From Vigna angularis (taxonomy: Eukaryota > Streptophyta > Magnoliopsida > Fabales > Fabaceae): DNA of 64,000 nt. The notes beneath the pieces are model-generated. The model searched no databases, was not told the DNA's origin, and saw only the letters and a program-made list of their open reading frames with translations. Below are positions 36,201 through 51,200 of the stretch, piece after piece. The stretch is from NCBI RefSeq assembly GCF_016808095.1, contig NC_068976.1:28814871-28878870 (forward strand). The letters are read 5' to 3'. Position 1 is the stretch's first letter. Each line of letters starts with the position of its first letter. Made by a program: the position numbers and the translations under genes.

Positions 36201-39200
36201 AGTCAATCAAAGTCCCTTATTTTTTTAAAAAATTTAGGTAGACTGAGTTAGACATTGTTTGTATGGTCTTTCATTTTATGGCCTGTTATCTGGATTCCTT
36301 TGTGGGATGACATAATAACAACATTGGAGAAGCAAGGCAGCTGCAGCCAAGACAGCCTAGTTCTCCCAATTAGAGTTTTATTTTGTTTCTTTATAGGTTG
36401 GATTTCATTCAGTAGAATCCTTAATTGATTTAAGTCCTATGATTTTGGATCTCTTTCCATTTTCCATCTCTAGTCAAGACTAGAGATCTTATCCCTTGTT
36501 ATCTCTTTCTTTTGTTATCCTGTGAGTATGCAGTGATGGGCATCAATTATTCTCTCAGTTTGGTTAGCCTTAGAAAGTGCCCATATACTTCTCCTGATTC
36601 ACTATAAGATCGATCCTTCCACATCCTAGGCCCTATGTTAAAGTCCATCACCCATTATTGAACAGAATTAATACAAACAAAACAAATTGAGAGGTTACCT
36701 GAATAAAATGATGCCATAGTGTTCTGTGGAAAGCGAATTCTTCATTAAGCTATTTAGATTTAAACCCTTTTTAATCGTTGTCTCTGTTTTTCTTGGCCTT
36801 ATTCTATCTCTAATGGTTAAATTAGTCTTTGTTTGATCTACTTTTCAACATATGATCAAGCAACAACATTTTGCTTCTTGCTTTTCTAAGAGATAACATT
36901 TTCTCCGAACAACACGCAATATCCTGTATCCATAGGAGAACCAACCGAAACGTCACAATAGCCAATAATTTGGGTATTCCATCTTCATAAAGTAGTGATA
37001 CCAAGTTGAGAAAGATACATAGGAATATTAGAATGAATTTGAGAGAGTGCATTCCTCTCTCTTAGGATTTCATATTTATAATAACTTGGAATATATATTA
37101 TAAGTTACAATGTATGAGAGTGAAAAAAAGAGAATTCGAAAAGATACATCTAGGAACTAGGTCTAGCACAAAGCACATAGCACCTTACAAGAAGTCCTAT
37201 TGAAGACCATCTGATCTAACATGGAAAAAAAATGAAAAGTACAATACAAGGAATAGCTAACACTCAATTCTTAGGCTAGGTACATACACCAAAAAAGCAG
37301 CTTTATGAAAGCTGTAGAATAAAGTAATAATCACAATTTTAACACTCTCAAACTACAACATATAAATTGTTTGCACCAAACATGGAACAACATTTTGGCA
37401 AAATGACTATCAATTTCTATATATTTACTTCTGTCATTAAATATTGGATTGGAAATAATATGAAGGGTTGCCAGATGATCATAGTACCACTTGATCTGCT
37501 CAACTTCACAAAAATTTCAACTCTTGAAGGCTGCTTAATGCACTCAAGTTTGGCCAAAGCCATACAAGTACTATCCTAAATCAAAGGGACAAATGATCCG
37601 AAGTCGGTAAAAGATAAAGAAAAAGGTGAAACACTTTAGATTTAAGAAGGACAACACTTTTTCTAGAAAAATTGTCATATGACTAGTAAGATTGAAACTT
37701 CTATTCAACCATGTTCTTGGTGGCACATATAAATGAGCATCACCCTTGTCATCGAATGACTTAACATAGTATATGGCATTCTTGAATGCAATAGTATTTA
37801 ATGTTTTACCATCCCCCAACCGCTCCAAAATGGAGACAATGTGCAAACTTGGCTTTGCTACATTATGCTCACACGATTTGCTATCACCATCACTATTAAC
37901 TTTGCATTGGATCAAACAAATTCTTTCCCTATTATTGAAGATCTTATACCAACTAGAGATATGACCAAATTATAGTATATAAGTGGGTGCAAAATCATCT
38001 TATAAACTGATTTTGTAAGGTTGAGTTAGACTTGAAGTTCACTTTCTAAGATGATATCAAAGCTAAACCTGGTGAGGTCTGTTGGACCTATCATGAAATT
38101 AAACTTTAAGTCTAATTCAAAATCACAAAATCGGTTTGTAAGGTGAAGTTTATATCCCAGTGTTGGACTTTGACTTTCACTTGGATCTAACAATCACTTA
38201 TTTGGTTCTTTCGAGGAGAGATTCCAAAGAGATTTGATTCCAAAGAATCATAAGCACACCCATATAAGATACCATGACACTACTTTCAACTCAAAATTTT
38301 AAGTCCATAGGTTCTTTCTCTTTGTATGTTGCTCATCTTATTTCTACCTAATGTCGAACCCTCGCCCTCGAGTGCTACCTTTACATATTGGCACCTCTAG
38401 TTGAAGCACCTTATTTTTATCTTAACTAAGTACCTAAGTGGTGACTCCTATTTGTATGTGCTATCTTTTACCACAACAGGGTCATAGTTGTTTGAAATCC
38501 TTGCCAAGAAAACTTATGGTACAAGGAATTCACAAACTTAGGAATCATCATCCATTCTATCATTTTGATCCGAGTTGGTCACTAACACAAAATAATGACT
38601 CTAATACCATCTTATAGAAGTGTACTTAAGCCTAACTCAACCTAAAAAAATGGCTTGTAAGGTGGGGTTTACATTCAATTATAGATTAGAATTTGATCAT
38701 ATCTTTTGGATGATGTTAGACAACAAAATAATAATCACAATTACAATTTCTCCTTTATTGTTAAATAATAATCACAATTACATTTTCTCCTTTACAATTA
38801 AATCCAAAGGTTTATACATTTGAAGACTAAAAACCTTTTATATGTTTGTCCCTAAAAACGTTCATCATTCTCTTTTCCCATTGATTCAAAGCTTGAATAA
38901 TTGCAAGGCTAACTTTTCTTTAAATTGAGTGAATTTGGGTAGGTAGAGATGTGAAAGTAAACAGGGTTAGTGGGGCTTACAAAAGTCTTGAGTGTGTGAG
39001 AGTTGGGGAGATTTTTTCAAATGTTCATGCTATTGCTCAATAGGATTTTGCTGGCCTCTCTTCAATAACGTAAGGCTCCTTTTAAGTTTATTTGGACGAT
39101 GGACATAATTAATCGCAAAGTTCATAGGCCATGCAGCTCTATGTAGACATGATTTGACAGACTAACAATAACCACTGTACTTTGACATGTGAAAAAAAAA

Positions 39201-42200
39201 AACAGACCTCCAATTTTAATATCTAGAAATGGATGGGACTTGGAACATTGAATTGGATGTCAGACTTCCATTTGTTTTGTTTGATCATGCATCTTTCTTC
39301 TCTGGTGGATATTGGCTCCTTCTATAAATTTTTAAATCCACTAGTGTCAATCTCCAAATATACTTATTTAGTGTATTTGACTATTTAAATTGTTCTTATG
39401 TAGGCATTTGAGTATAAAAGGCTTTTGCTGGACTACAATAGGGAGGTTCGGCGGGCCACTCATGATACCATGACCGCTCTTGTTACTTCTGTTGGGTAAG
39501 AACTTTTCTGACGGACATTTATATGATGTTCTTTTTGCTTTTTCTCAAATGTACAATTTAATATATGAAAATGGAAATTTGAATGTGTTGCTTCATTTTC
39601 TGCAAACTTATATGGATACTTGTCTGACAATAGCACATAAGACCTTAAATGCTTTGGGATATTGACATACTGTTTTCTATTACAGCATGTTTACGGTCCA
39701 TACTAGTTATAATTATTCCATTTCAATTATCTGATTGGTTATATCTTCTATGTTACTTGCAACAATAGTTTATGGGGAAACCAAACATCTTGACAATGGC
39801 CTCAACATTTAACTCTACCTGTCTGCTGCAAACTGCATTTCTACTAGTTTTCTAAAATTCACATTTTTTTAGTGGAGATTGAATATTAGCTATGTACTTG
39901 TGTAATTGATCCAAACTTTGATGATTCTCTGTTGAGAACTTATTTAATGCAGTACAAGATTTATAGTTGATTTCCTTTCTCACATCCTTCTCAGGAGAGA
40001 TTTAGCTCTGCATTTGAAGACTTTGATGGGACCATGGTGGTTTGCTCAATTTGATCCAGTTTCTGAAGTTTCTCAGGCAGCAAAAAGGTCTTTCCAGGTT
40101 TGCTATATTTGTTATCGCAACTTACAGTTGTGTTCTAAATTATTTCTTTCATGATGATGAACAAAGTCATCTTAAAGTATAGTAAACTTGTTTATAATTT
40201 GATGCTCCATACATCTATATGTTTTCAACCTGCCAGGAACACAAATGATCAGTTCTGGAAGCTTACTGTAATATTATGCATAGGAAGTACATGTCTTGCC
40301 GTTGTTTCTTATCTACAAGTATCCACTTTAATTTGTAATAATTTTTTTATGGAATGGAAGAGAGGTTTATAAAGGAAAATGTTTATCTGGAATTTGTATT
40401 TTAGTATTATAAAGAGTTGGTTCATTGAAAATTTTCAAGATACTTGGTAAGTTCATAGACACAGTTCTTCAAATATTTTAGTGGTGTGGCAAGACCAAGA
40501 TGCAATTATTAGTTTTATAGCATATCTTAGAGGTCCCGGTGGTTTCTTTGTTCTTTTGAAAATCTTTCTTGTAAGCTGGGAGTAGGTTAAAATATTCTGG
40601 CAAAAGTTTTTTAGATAGTAGTTCCATATCCTTTCCTGTATAGATGTATCCTCTTTTAATGCATAAGAAGTATATAGTTGCTGTTGTCCTGGGTGTGGGA
40701 GGGAGTGTTGAAACCCCCCCTAATTGTAGTCACCCTTAGTCTGCCATAGTGGCAACTTCTTTGGTTAAAACAGTTCCTTTGGGGACTGCTTTACTTGCAT
40801 CTTCAGAGGTAGTGGGTTTCTCCTACATCATCTAAATTTCTTACAAGTTTGTTTTGTGGGGTTGAGAGATAATCCTAAATTCTAAGAAATCCTAGTTGGG
40901 CTGGGTATAACTAGACTTATGCTATATGTGATTTGGTAGGAATCCTTCAAACCTAATCCACAATCAAGCCTGGCTTCAATTGGTATCTTTAGCTATTGTA
41001 TCAGTTTGTAATGTCAGGATAAGGATGATCCACCTGATAATTTCTTTTCACGCTAAAAAAATGATGGGAAGTTTTTCTAAGTTACTTTGAATGAAATGTT
41101 CAATGTAATTTGTGTAGAATTGATTATCATGGGAAATATTTCTTAAAGTCTTGAGCATATATTTTTCTTATGCATACCCTTAAGTTCAAGTCATGCTTGC
41201 ATGTTCCATGCTGAAATAGATGGCCCAACTTTGTTTAAAATCTTTTTAGAAAGTGATACAATGAGAATTTACGTGAAAGGAACATGAAGGGCGTTGATAT
41301 GCTTAAACTGAAAACTGAAATATGTAAGCCTTTGTTTTGAAGTATCTTTAAACTGTACATGGATGTCAGAATGCATTCCGTTTTAATTGCAGGTTTGTTG
41401 TCTTTAGTATGTTCAATTCAGTAACTTGTAATTTGTAGGGTTTTTGGTCTAACTAGGTATATTCTGCACAGCAGATTTTAAACTTGTACTTTACAACCTT
41501 ATTACCAAATTTGTGCTGTGTTATTTGTTTTAATCCTTTGTTGGATTGTGACAGGCAGCCTTTCCAGCACAGGAAAAGAGACTTGATGCTTTGATTTTAT
41601 GCACAACACAAATATTTATGTATTTAGAAGAAAACCTAAAGCTCACACCGCAAAATTTATCTGATAAAGCTGTAGCTACAGATGAGTTAGATGAGATATA
41701 TCAGCAGGTATATCGTGAGAATCACTTTAACACACTTAGAAATCAAGTCTTTGATTTATTGATTTGCATTGGATCTCCTTTTTAGTGGATTAAGAAAGAT
41801 ATTCTCTACAGTAAAATTTATTGGGTCGATACCTTCTTTTGGTATCACAAACACAACAGACATTTTTTAGTTATTATATGATGTAAGGATTTTAAAATTA
41901 TGGTATGCTTATTGCATCATGGAAGCTTTTTTTACAAACTGATTATAGGAAGACATCTATTTTTAATTTAGTCATTTAATCTTTTGCTCAAAGGTGTCAA
42001 CCTATCTTAGTGGCATACTTTTTTTACTTAAAGTCTAATATTCGTTTGATCTTACAGGTGATATCATCAACGTTGTTAGCATTGGCCACTCTTCTTGATG
42101 TTTTAATTTGCTTACAACAAGGACCTGGTTTTGAGAACGTAACTACTGAACCTAAACATGCTTCTAAGGCTAGGGTGGCTGCTGTTTCTTTTACTGAGAA

Positions 42201-45200
42201 GCTGTTCAAAGATCATAAATACTTTCATGACTTTTTGAGGTCACAAAGGCCTAGCATTCGATCAGCTACTTATAGTGTATTGAAGAGCTTAATAAAAAAT
42301 ATGCCACAGGCTATTAATGATGGAAATTTAAAAACTGTTGCTGGTGCAATTCTTGGTGCTTTCAATGAGAAGGATCCAACTTGTCATCCCTCAATGTGGG
42401 ATGTAATATTACTTTTCTCTAGAAAATTCCCGGATGGTTGGTCTTCCTTAAACATTCAAAAAAGCATACTAAATCCATTTTGGAATTTTCTTAGGAATGG
42501 TTGTTTTGGTTCCCAGAAGGTTTCATATCCAGCTTTGGTTTTATTTTTAGACAATGTTCCACCTACATCTGTCAGAGGGGATAAGTTTTTTCTTGAATTT
42601 TTCAAGAACTTGTGGGCTGGAAGGAGAGTTTCTCTATCTACAGATAGACTGGCATTTTTCCAGGCACTGCAAGAATGTTTCCTTTGGTCTTTGAAAAATG
42701 CTTCAAGGTGCAAAACTTTTTCCTTTTAATTCTTTGGCTGCATTTTGCGGATCTATTTACAACATGTCAATATGCCCCTCACCCACCAAAGAAAATATTT
42801 AGCTTTCCTTGTCCCTTTTTATTATAACCTGTCTTCTGCTTGTATTAGATATAATGATGGAGAAGAGTCAATCTGTCATTTCCGAGTCACTCTTGTTGAT
42901 CATGTCCTTGTAAAGCTTTTTTGGAAGGATTTCCTTACAGCTGGAACCTCGAGAGCCGATGACATAATCAACGCAGGAAAAGCAACATTTTCATCGGAGG
43001 AAAATGTTTCTGAAAACGAGAAAGTGGATATGCTGAGTATGAAGTATCCTATGCCCTATTTGCAAGAGTTGGGGAACTGCTTTATTGAAATCCTTTTAGG
43101 CATTTATATATTGGATATCAATGTTCTATCTGTTTTTATTGAGGAACTTCAGGTTAATTGCATGGGTGCTCTTGAGCAAGCAGTTAATGTGGACATTGTT
43201 GAACGAATCATTTTGTTCATGTTTTTGCTGGAAAAACATGCTGTGCTGAAAGGTGCAATTTGGCCATTGGCCTATATTGTGGGACCAATGTTGGCGAAGT
43301 CTTTCTCACTCATTAAATCTTCAGTAAGTTGATATTTCTACAAACTTCTGACTCTGTAATCTATCTTATTCTTGTTTTGTAATTTTAATGATCGGTTGGA
43401 TAATGAGAAATTGGTATTGACATATCACATATATGTAATGTGGAGTATATACAACATTTTCATCTTAATCAGAATGGAGTTCCTGTTAGTACTTGCTCAC
43501 CTTGTAATATTTTTCTGGCTTAATCATTTATATTTTTATCTATGCTTAGAATCAGACTCTTTTATTAAACAAATCTGGGTTTGATGGGCTCTATTGTTGC
43601 TCTGAAGATTATTTTTAGGTCTTTTAAACAGTAATTGTTTAAATCTAGAGACAAGTGGTATAGTATACAAAGGAGATATTTTTGGGGGCTTTTCAACAAG
43701 AGAATAGTTAAGAAACACGTAAAATATAAATAAGTTGTTAGATTTATGCTTCATATAATATATTACATATCTTATTGTAAGTGTAAAAGTTGTTTGACAG
43801 CCCCTATTCTAATTGTTACTTACATCAGTTATTACACTAGTGTAACTTACATCAACTATTACACCAATGAATGTGATCTTAATCAATCTAACTGGTGAGT
43901 TATAATTTTATATTACATTGATGGTGTTTGTCAAATTTTATGAAAAACAAACAAACAATACGACCTTAATAAAATTCTTCATATTTTAATATATTTTGAA
44001 AAGTTCATATTATGTTGATTACATGAAAGGTATCAAATATAAAATATTGCAGATATGATCTACATGAAAGGAACTTCCAGTCCAGGTGGGTTTTTGATAA
44101 TAAATTGTATTACTAGTTATTGAATGATGTAATAGTTGGTGTAAGTTACACTAGCAACTTATGGGAATCAGTTATGATGCCACTGTTGTTAGCTTAGCCT
44201 GTTTAGAAATAGGCTTGAAAGTTGCATAGGGTTACAATAATGTTAAATTTAATAAGCATCAAATGATTACTTTAGATGTGAATGATATTTTCTACCATGT
44301 TTTTCCAGACTCACCCTGTTTTTTAAATATCAGGATTCACCAGATACTGTGAGACTTCTGACAGTTGCTATTTCAGTATTTGGACCACAAATGATTGTCC
44401 AAGAAGTTTTTATTAAAAACAAAGGGCATTACTCTAGTCAGGTTTCGTGTAATGGGGATAAATTAGGGGAAGCTGAAGACTTTATGCAAATATTCAAGAA
44501 TATATTTGTTCCTTGGTGCCTGCAATCAAATAGTTGCTCAACCAGTGCTCTGCTAGATTTGTTGTTGGCACTGCTGGATGATGAGTATTTCTCAGAACAA
44601 TGGTCCTTCATCGTCAACTATGTGATTGGCCAAAGTTATTCTGAGTTTGAATCAAGGTTATTAGATGCTGACCATGCGGCAATATTGGCTATGCTCCTAG
44701 AAAAAGCAAGGGATGGGAGAATGAAGAGGAAAGTGGAAGATGATTCCAGTCATAGTCCAGGCAGCAATGCCAAAGATTGGCATCATCAATATCTCGAATC
44801 ATCTGCTATTGCTATTTCTCAATCCCTGCCGCCCTTCAGCACTTCTCATGTGCAGTTTATATGGTATGTTAATTCAACATTTCAGCGGCAAGATGAAGTA
44901 ATAGCACACATTATTTATTTATTCACCTGTCAAGAACTATACATGTCAATAATATAATTGCTATAGTCTTCTCTTTTCTTTTTTTATTTTAAATCCAAAG
45001 TTTAGTTATCTTCCTCTATTTTGGTCTTGATCCCATTTCTTGCATTAAACAGATTAGTAATTTTCAAAATTGGATATATCAAGCAAAAATGGAAATAGGG
45101 TAAATTAATTATAGAAATGTATATTTACTGAATTTATTGTGTGTCTAATGCAGATCACACACAGTATGTATTTATACTAATTTTCTGAATCAATTATAAT

Positions 45201-48200
45201 AAATATCAACCTAATAATTAGGAATCAATCATCCTAATTTTCTAGAATATGTAACTGTTAATTTCTTACAAATCTGTAACAGCGGATTACATTCTAACAT
45301 TAATCAATGGATCCATAAATTACGTTAGAATTTTTAAATAAGTCCTTGTACTCTAAAAGATAATGTTTAGGTTTCTGGGCTAGGTTTCTGTTGATGTTGG
45401 AAAGGATACTCTTGACCCCTTTTCAGATGTAGAGACCTGTTTGAAAATTTCCGAACAGTTTTGGACCTACTGAATATTAAACTAGAAATTTGATCTTTGA
45501 ACTATTTGGGAATTTTCAAGAGCATCCTTGTACTTTAACAAGGATCGAGATTATTTTGTCTAACTTTGACGAAATCCCATCTCAGGCATCCAATTAAAAA
45601 TAATTTATAAGTCCAAGAACCCTATTTAAAATTCTCTTATAGTTTGGAAACTAACATTCATTTTAGCAAGGAGGGGGTGGGGGGTAGTAATGGGTGTGAA
45701 ATGGAATGCATCAATTGGTGACAAGTGGTTCTAATTGTTTTGATTGTGTCAATGCATGCATGCCATGAATATGTTTGTACATAATTTTGTCTCATAACAG
45801 AATTGAATGGACTGAGTCTGATGCTTCATTGTCTCTTGTTAAAAAGGATTTTTGTGGTGGTTAGGTTTTGATGACAGCCTATCTTTTCCAATCTGACAAA
45901 TGCTAATGCAGAGAGTCCACTTTAAACATCATCATGTCTATGAACATGCAACTAATTATGCAAGATATTGGAAAGTGGATAGTTTCTGTAGTTTATGATG
46001 TTTGAAAGTTGACATGGATAATATGCATCTGAAGCCATCAAGGCTTATGGGGAAAAAAAGGCATGTGTAGCTGGTATAATAGACTGATATACAATGTTGA
46101 ATAGATATAAATATTTTGAACCTGTTCCACAGAAATAAAGGATAGACTTGATTAATTTTTGTTTGGAGGTTCTTTTTGTAATTTGTTATATGGGTTTGGT
46201 TTGCCCCCTCCCCCACATACATTTTTTGTTTTTGTTTTCTTTTGATAAATTTATTGATGTGAAGGCATCATGCCTAGCATGAATTTATAAAAAGTTGCTT
46301 AAACTTCACTCTGATCTTATGTTCTTTACCTGCAGCTCTCTTCTCGGTGGTTTAACAGAAGAAAAATCTTCTTTTTTGTCAAGAAATGCTTTGATTCTCA
46401 TTTATGAAGAGATTTTCAGGAAGTTACTATGTTTTCTCCAGGCTTCACCTTTCTTTTGGGTACAGAATGCAGCTTCTGTTTTAATCAATGATGAAAAAAT
46501 CCCTGTAGAATTTGATAGTTCTCTCAACATTGTTGAGATAGCTCAATTTTCTCTTGAGATACTTGATGGTAGTTTCTATAGCCTGAAGACTCTTGATGGG
46601 GAAAGTGGACTTGTATCTGGAATTTTATCTGCAATTTTTGTCATTGAATGGGAGTGTAATTTAAGCAAAGCACTAGGTTATTCACTTGATGACAATTCAA
46701 TGATACAAATCAAGCCCAGGATAACATTTGGTGAATTAGTGTGTGCTTTCCATAACAATATAAATGTTCAATTTTTGAAAAGCCTTTGCTCAGATAGCCG
46801 CAAGAGATTGTCAAATATCTTAGTTCAGTCAACAAGGTTAGCGCTATTTGCCGAAGACAGACTTATTAATGATGAAATTGTATCGTTATGCTGTACATGG
46901 GTTCTTGAAGTTCTTGAACATGTCTGTGTGGATGAAAATGAAGAACAAAGTCTGCTACAATATCTACTGAGTAAGGATGAAATGTGGCCTGCGTTTGTTA
47001 CTCCAAATTTTAGCTTGACAAAGGTATTGACATGTTTATGTGTTCATCTTTCATTTTTGAAATGTACTATTGCTTACTAAGTAAAATGGAATCATTCATG
47101 TTATTTATTTTGACATACATACTGGAAACAAATTTCTTGTAAAACTACATCGATGTGAATATAGGGTGTTTCAATATATTTCTTCAAAAACACTTCTAGA
47201 AGTGGAAAATAAGAAGGAACATGAAATAAGTTTCTCTACTACGAGCTAAAATTAGCTCATGCATAAACTAAAAGTCATGTTTTAGAAAAGCTAATATGGG
47301 GGAGTTTCTCCAAATTAATTTATGCATACGTTAATTTTAGTTTATGGAGAAAACTCTTTCCATTTTTTTTTATATTTCTTCTAGTAGTTCTTATAGAGAA
47401 ATTTATTCATACGTATCCTTAGCTCATTGAGCTATTGTTGGCTTCACCAAATAATAGCTAATAAGACTCCTTTGGAGTTTATTGACTCAGTATGTAGTTA
47501 GTATTTCTGCTATTTTATTTTTGTGAATGCTCAGAACAAATTTTAGTGCCTTCAGACAGTGGTTTATGATAAAGCTAGTTATGGCTTCTAGGAAATAAAA
47601 CATTCTGCATAATATATAGAGAAAATTATGTGCTACTTTAACCACTAATTTATACTGAATGCAGGCTTCTGGAGACAAGAAGTTTGTTGCTTTAATTGAC
47701 AAGTTAATATCAAAAATAGGGATTGATAGAGTTATTTCTGGGTGTGGTGTTCTTAATCCATCTTTGCTTGGAAAAGGTCAAGAGCTTGCATCTTCTGCAT
47801 GGTTAGGTGCTGAAATCCTGTGCACGTGGAGATGGCCTGGAAGCTGTGCTATGTCTTCTTTCTTACCTTCATTCTGTGCTTATGCCAAGGGCAATAATTA
47901 TGTCCAGGAAGGCCTGTTAGATGAAACGTTGAGAATTTTGCTTGATGGTTCCCTTGTTTATGGAGGCACTGGCACAAAGAGTTCCGTTAGTATGTGGCCA
48001 GTTCCAGCTGATGAAATGGAAGGTGTTGAAGAACCATTCTTAAGAGCACTTATTTCGTTTCTCTCTGCTTTATTCAAAGAGAAAATATGGGGCCCAGCAA
48101 AGGCATCCAGTCTGATAGAACTTTTTGTGAATAAACTCTTTATTGGGGAAGCAGTTAATACTAATTGTCTTAAGATTCTACCTTTGCTTATAAATATACT

Positions 48201-51200
48201 TCTAGAACCATTTTATGGGTATGAGGAACCTGGTACTGGTGTCCATCATTGTTCTTTAGAAGAAAGATTCGTGCAAAATACTATGATAGACTGGCTGGAG
48301 AGGGCACTAAGTCTTCCACCTTTGGTCACATGGAAGACAGGAGAAGGTAAACTTCCCTTTCTCAGATAAAAACACTGATAATTCACCAGTTTGTTCTGAA
48401 AATGCATTTTTATCAGTATGGATAGAGATTCCATTAAAATTATGTATTTTTTGTGTACTTTAAGATGATTGTGTATATGGGTGTGTGCTTTTTTTTTTTA
48501 TAGTGCTAATTGTTCACTTTGTTCAAATGAAACTGTTACCATGAAAAATTTCTATCCAAAAAATCTCGCGATGAATAATGTTGGTATTAATGAAATTGCT
48601 CGTTATTCTTGTAGACATGGAAGATTGGCTTCAGTTGGTTATTGCCTGTTATCCCTTCATCTCAGTGTCTGGTCCACAAGCATTGAAGTCAGCGAGAAGT
48701 ATCAGCTCTGATGAGAGGAAGCTTCTCTGTAAATTATTCCAGAAGCAAAGACATGTTGCTGGTGGATCAGCTATATTTAATCAGCTTACAGTGGTGCAGA
48801 TGCTTCTATCAAAACTTATGATTGTTTCTGTAGGATATTGCTGGAATGAATTCTGTAAAGAAGATTGGGACTTTTTATTGTCTAACCTAAGGTGTTGGAT
48901 TCAATCAGCAGTTGTCATGATGGAGGATATAACTGAAAATATAAATGGTGTTGTTGATAGCTCAGCTGATAATTTAAATCTGATGAGTCAGAAAATTGAG
49001 CAAATTATTTTAATTTCAGATCCTTTTCCAATAAAGATTTGTGAAAATGCCCTTTTCTCTTTTTTGCTTCTCCTTAAGCATTGTAAACTTCAACAAGATG
49101 AAGAGAGAGATAATCTACGTACATTTAAATCAGAAAATTTGGATTCTGTTAAAGATCGAATTCTAGAGGGTGTCCTCCGCCTACTATTTTGTACTGGAAT
49201 TTCTGAGGCTATTGCATCTGCTTGCTGTAAAGAAGCTGCCTTAGTTGTTGCATCATCACGGGTTGAATATACACACTTCTGGAATTTGGTATCTTTTGGG
49301 GTTGTTAATTCCTCTTCACAATGTAGAGATAAAGCAGTGAAGTCAGTTGAATTTTGGGGACTAAGGAAAGGGTCTATTAGCTCTTTGTATGCTTTACTTT
49401 TTACTTCCAAGCCAATTCCTCCATTGCAGTTTGCTGCATATTTTGTTCTTTCAAATGAGCCTGTTTTAAGCATTGCCATCCTTGAAGATAATGCTTGCAA
49501 CTCAAACGTATATGCTGCTACTGACGTTGATGTCAGGGGGCATGACATGTCAATAGAAGAAAAGGTCCATCTGAAAAAGGAAATATCTGTCATGGTAGAA
49601 AGGGCACCTTTTGAGGTTCTTGGAACGGAGTCTCTTTCACATCAACGCGTAAGAATGCTTTATATTATATGGGAATGTAATTGAACTATGCTTCATAAAC
49701 ATTTTCTAATGTTTATTTACTCATTTACTTTACCGTTTCATTGATGGTACTAATGATCTACAAAATACATTGCAGGTAAATCTCTTCCTTGCTTGGTCTT
49801 TGTTGTTATCACATCTACAGTCATTATCTTCCTCGTCTCAAAGGGAGAGACTGATCCAGTACATACAAGACTCTGCTACTCCAGTTGTTTTGGATTGCCT
49901 TTTTCAGCATATTCCTGTAGAGACTTTCACAGTTCAGAGTCTAAAGAAGAAAGATGCAGAGCTCTCTGGTGGTTTGTCGGAAGCTGCAAGTGCTGCAACC
50001 CGTGCCACCACAACTGGTTCACTCTTGTTTGCTGTGGAATCTCTTTGGCCTGTTGAATCGGAGAAAATTTCATCACTTGCTGGTGCAATATATGGTTTAA
50101 TGCTCCAGGTTCTTCCAGCTTATGTACGTGGCTGGTTTAGTGATTTACGTGACCGTAACACTTCAGCTGTCATTGAATCCTTTACAAGGACTTGCTGCAG
50201 CCCTCCTCTCATTGCAAATGAATTGTCTCAGGTATGATGTAATTTCTTGTCCATGTAAGTAGTTTGCCGTTTGATAAATATTTTCGTGAAATAGCAGAAT
50301 CTGTTATCCTAGAGTGTGGACATTTTAAGGTCAAGTTGCATGATCGTATCATATTTGTTGAATAGCACAAACTAATTAAACATTTTGCGTGATAATCACA
50401 TTACTCTTTCCGAACAAAGTTATATTAATAGATACACTAATATGTATGCTTGTTCTAAACTTTTAACCTTGATTGTAAGTACTATTACAAATCTGATGAT
50501 TCAAGGGTGGCATTAACAAGGATTCTACTAGAGGTTAACTGGGGGAAGGTTTAGAGCATAAATTTCAGCTGTCAATGAGATTTTGTGCTGTAACTGTTGC
50601 TTAGAATCCATAGGTCATAGTTACAGAGGATCTATTTTGGTGTGGATCAAATCTCAATGTTCTAAAGTTCTAAACACTTGTTTATGCCACAACCCAGCGT
50701 CATTGTTTGGTCCTTGTAGCCAGCCCACCTAGTGGAAAGAGGCTTTGTTTGTTCTTTATTATTGTAACATGCACTAGTTTATATAGGTATAAGCTTAGTT
50801 CTATTATATATGCTCACTTATAATCTTCAATGCAGATTAAGAAAGCCGACTTTCGTGATGAGAATTTCTCAGTAAGTGTAAGCAAATCAGCAAATGAGAT
50901 TGTTGCTACTTACACAAAGGATGAAACGGGAATGGATCTAGTCATTCGTCTCCCTGCATCTTATCCACTAAGGCCAGTAGATGTTGATTGTACAAGGAGC
51001 CTTGGAATTGCTGAGACCAAGCAAAGGAAATGGTTGATGTCAATGATGCTATTTGTTCGTAATCAGGTATTTTGTAGTGGGCTTCTGCTGCCCACTTTTG
51101 CAAGTTGCTCAGAATTAATCGTGTAGAGTCAAAACTCGTATAACTTACTCTTTTTTGTTTGCCTTGCATGATTAGTTGAAATATAGTTTATTGAGAATTC

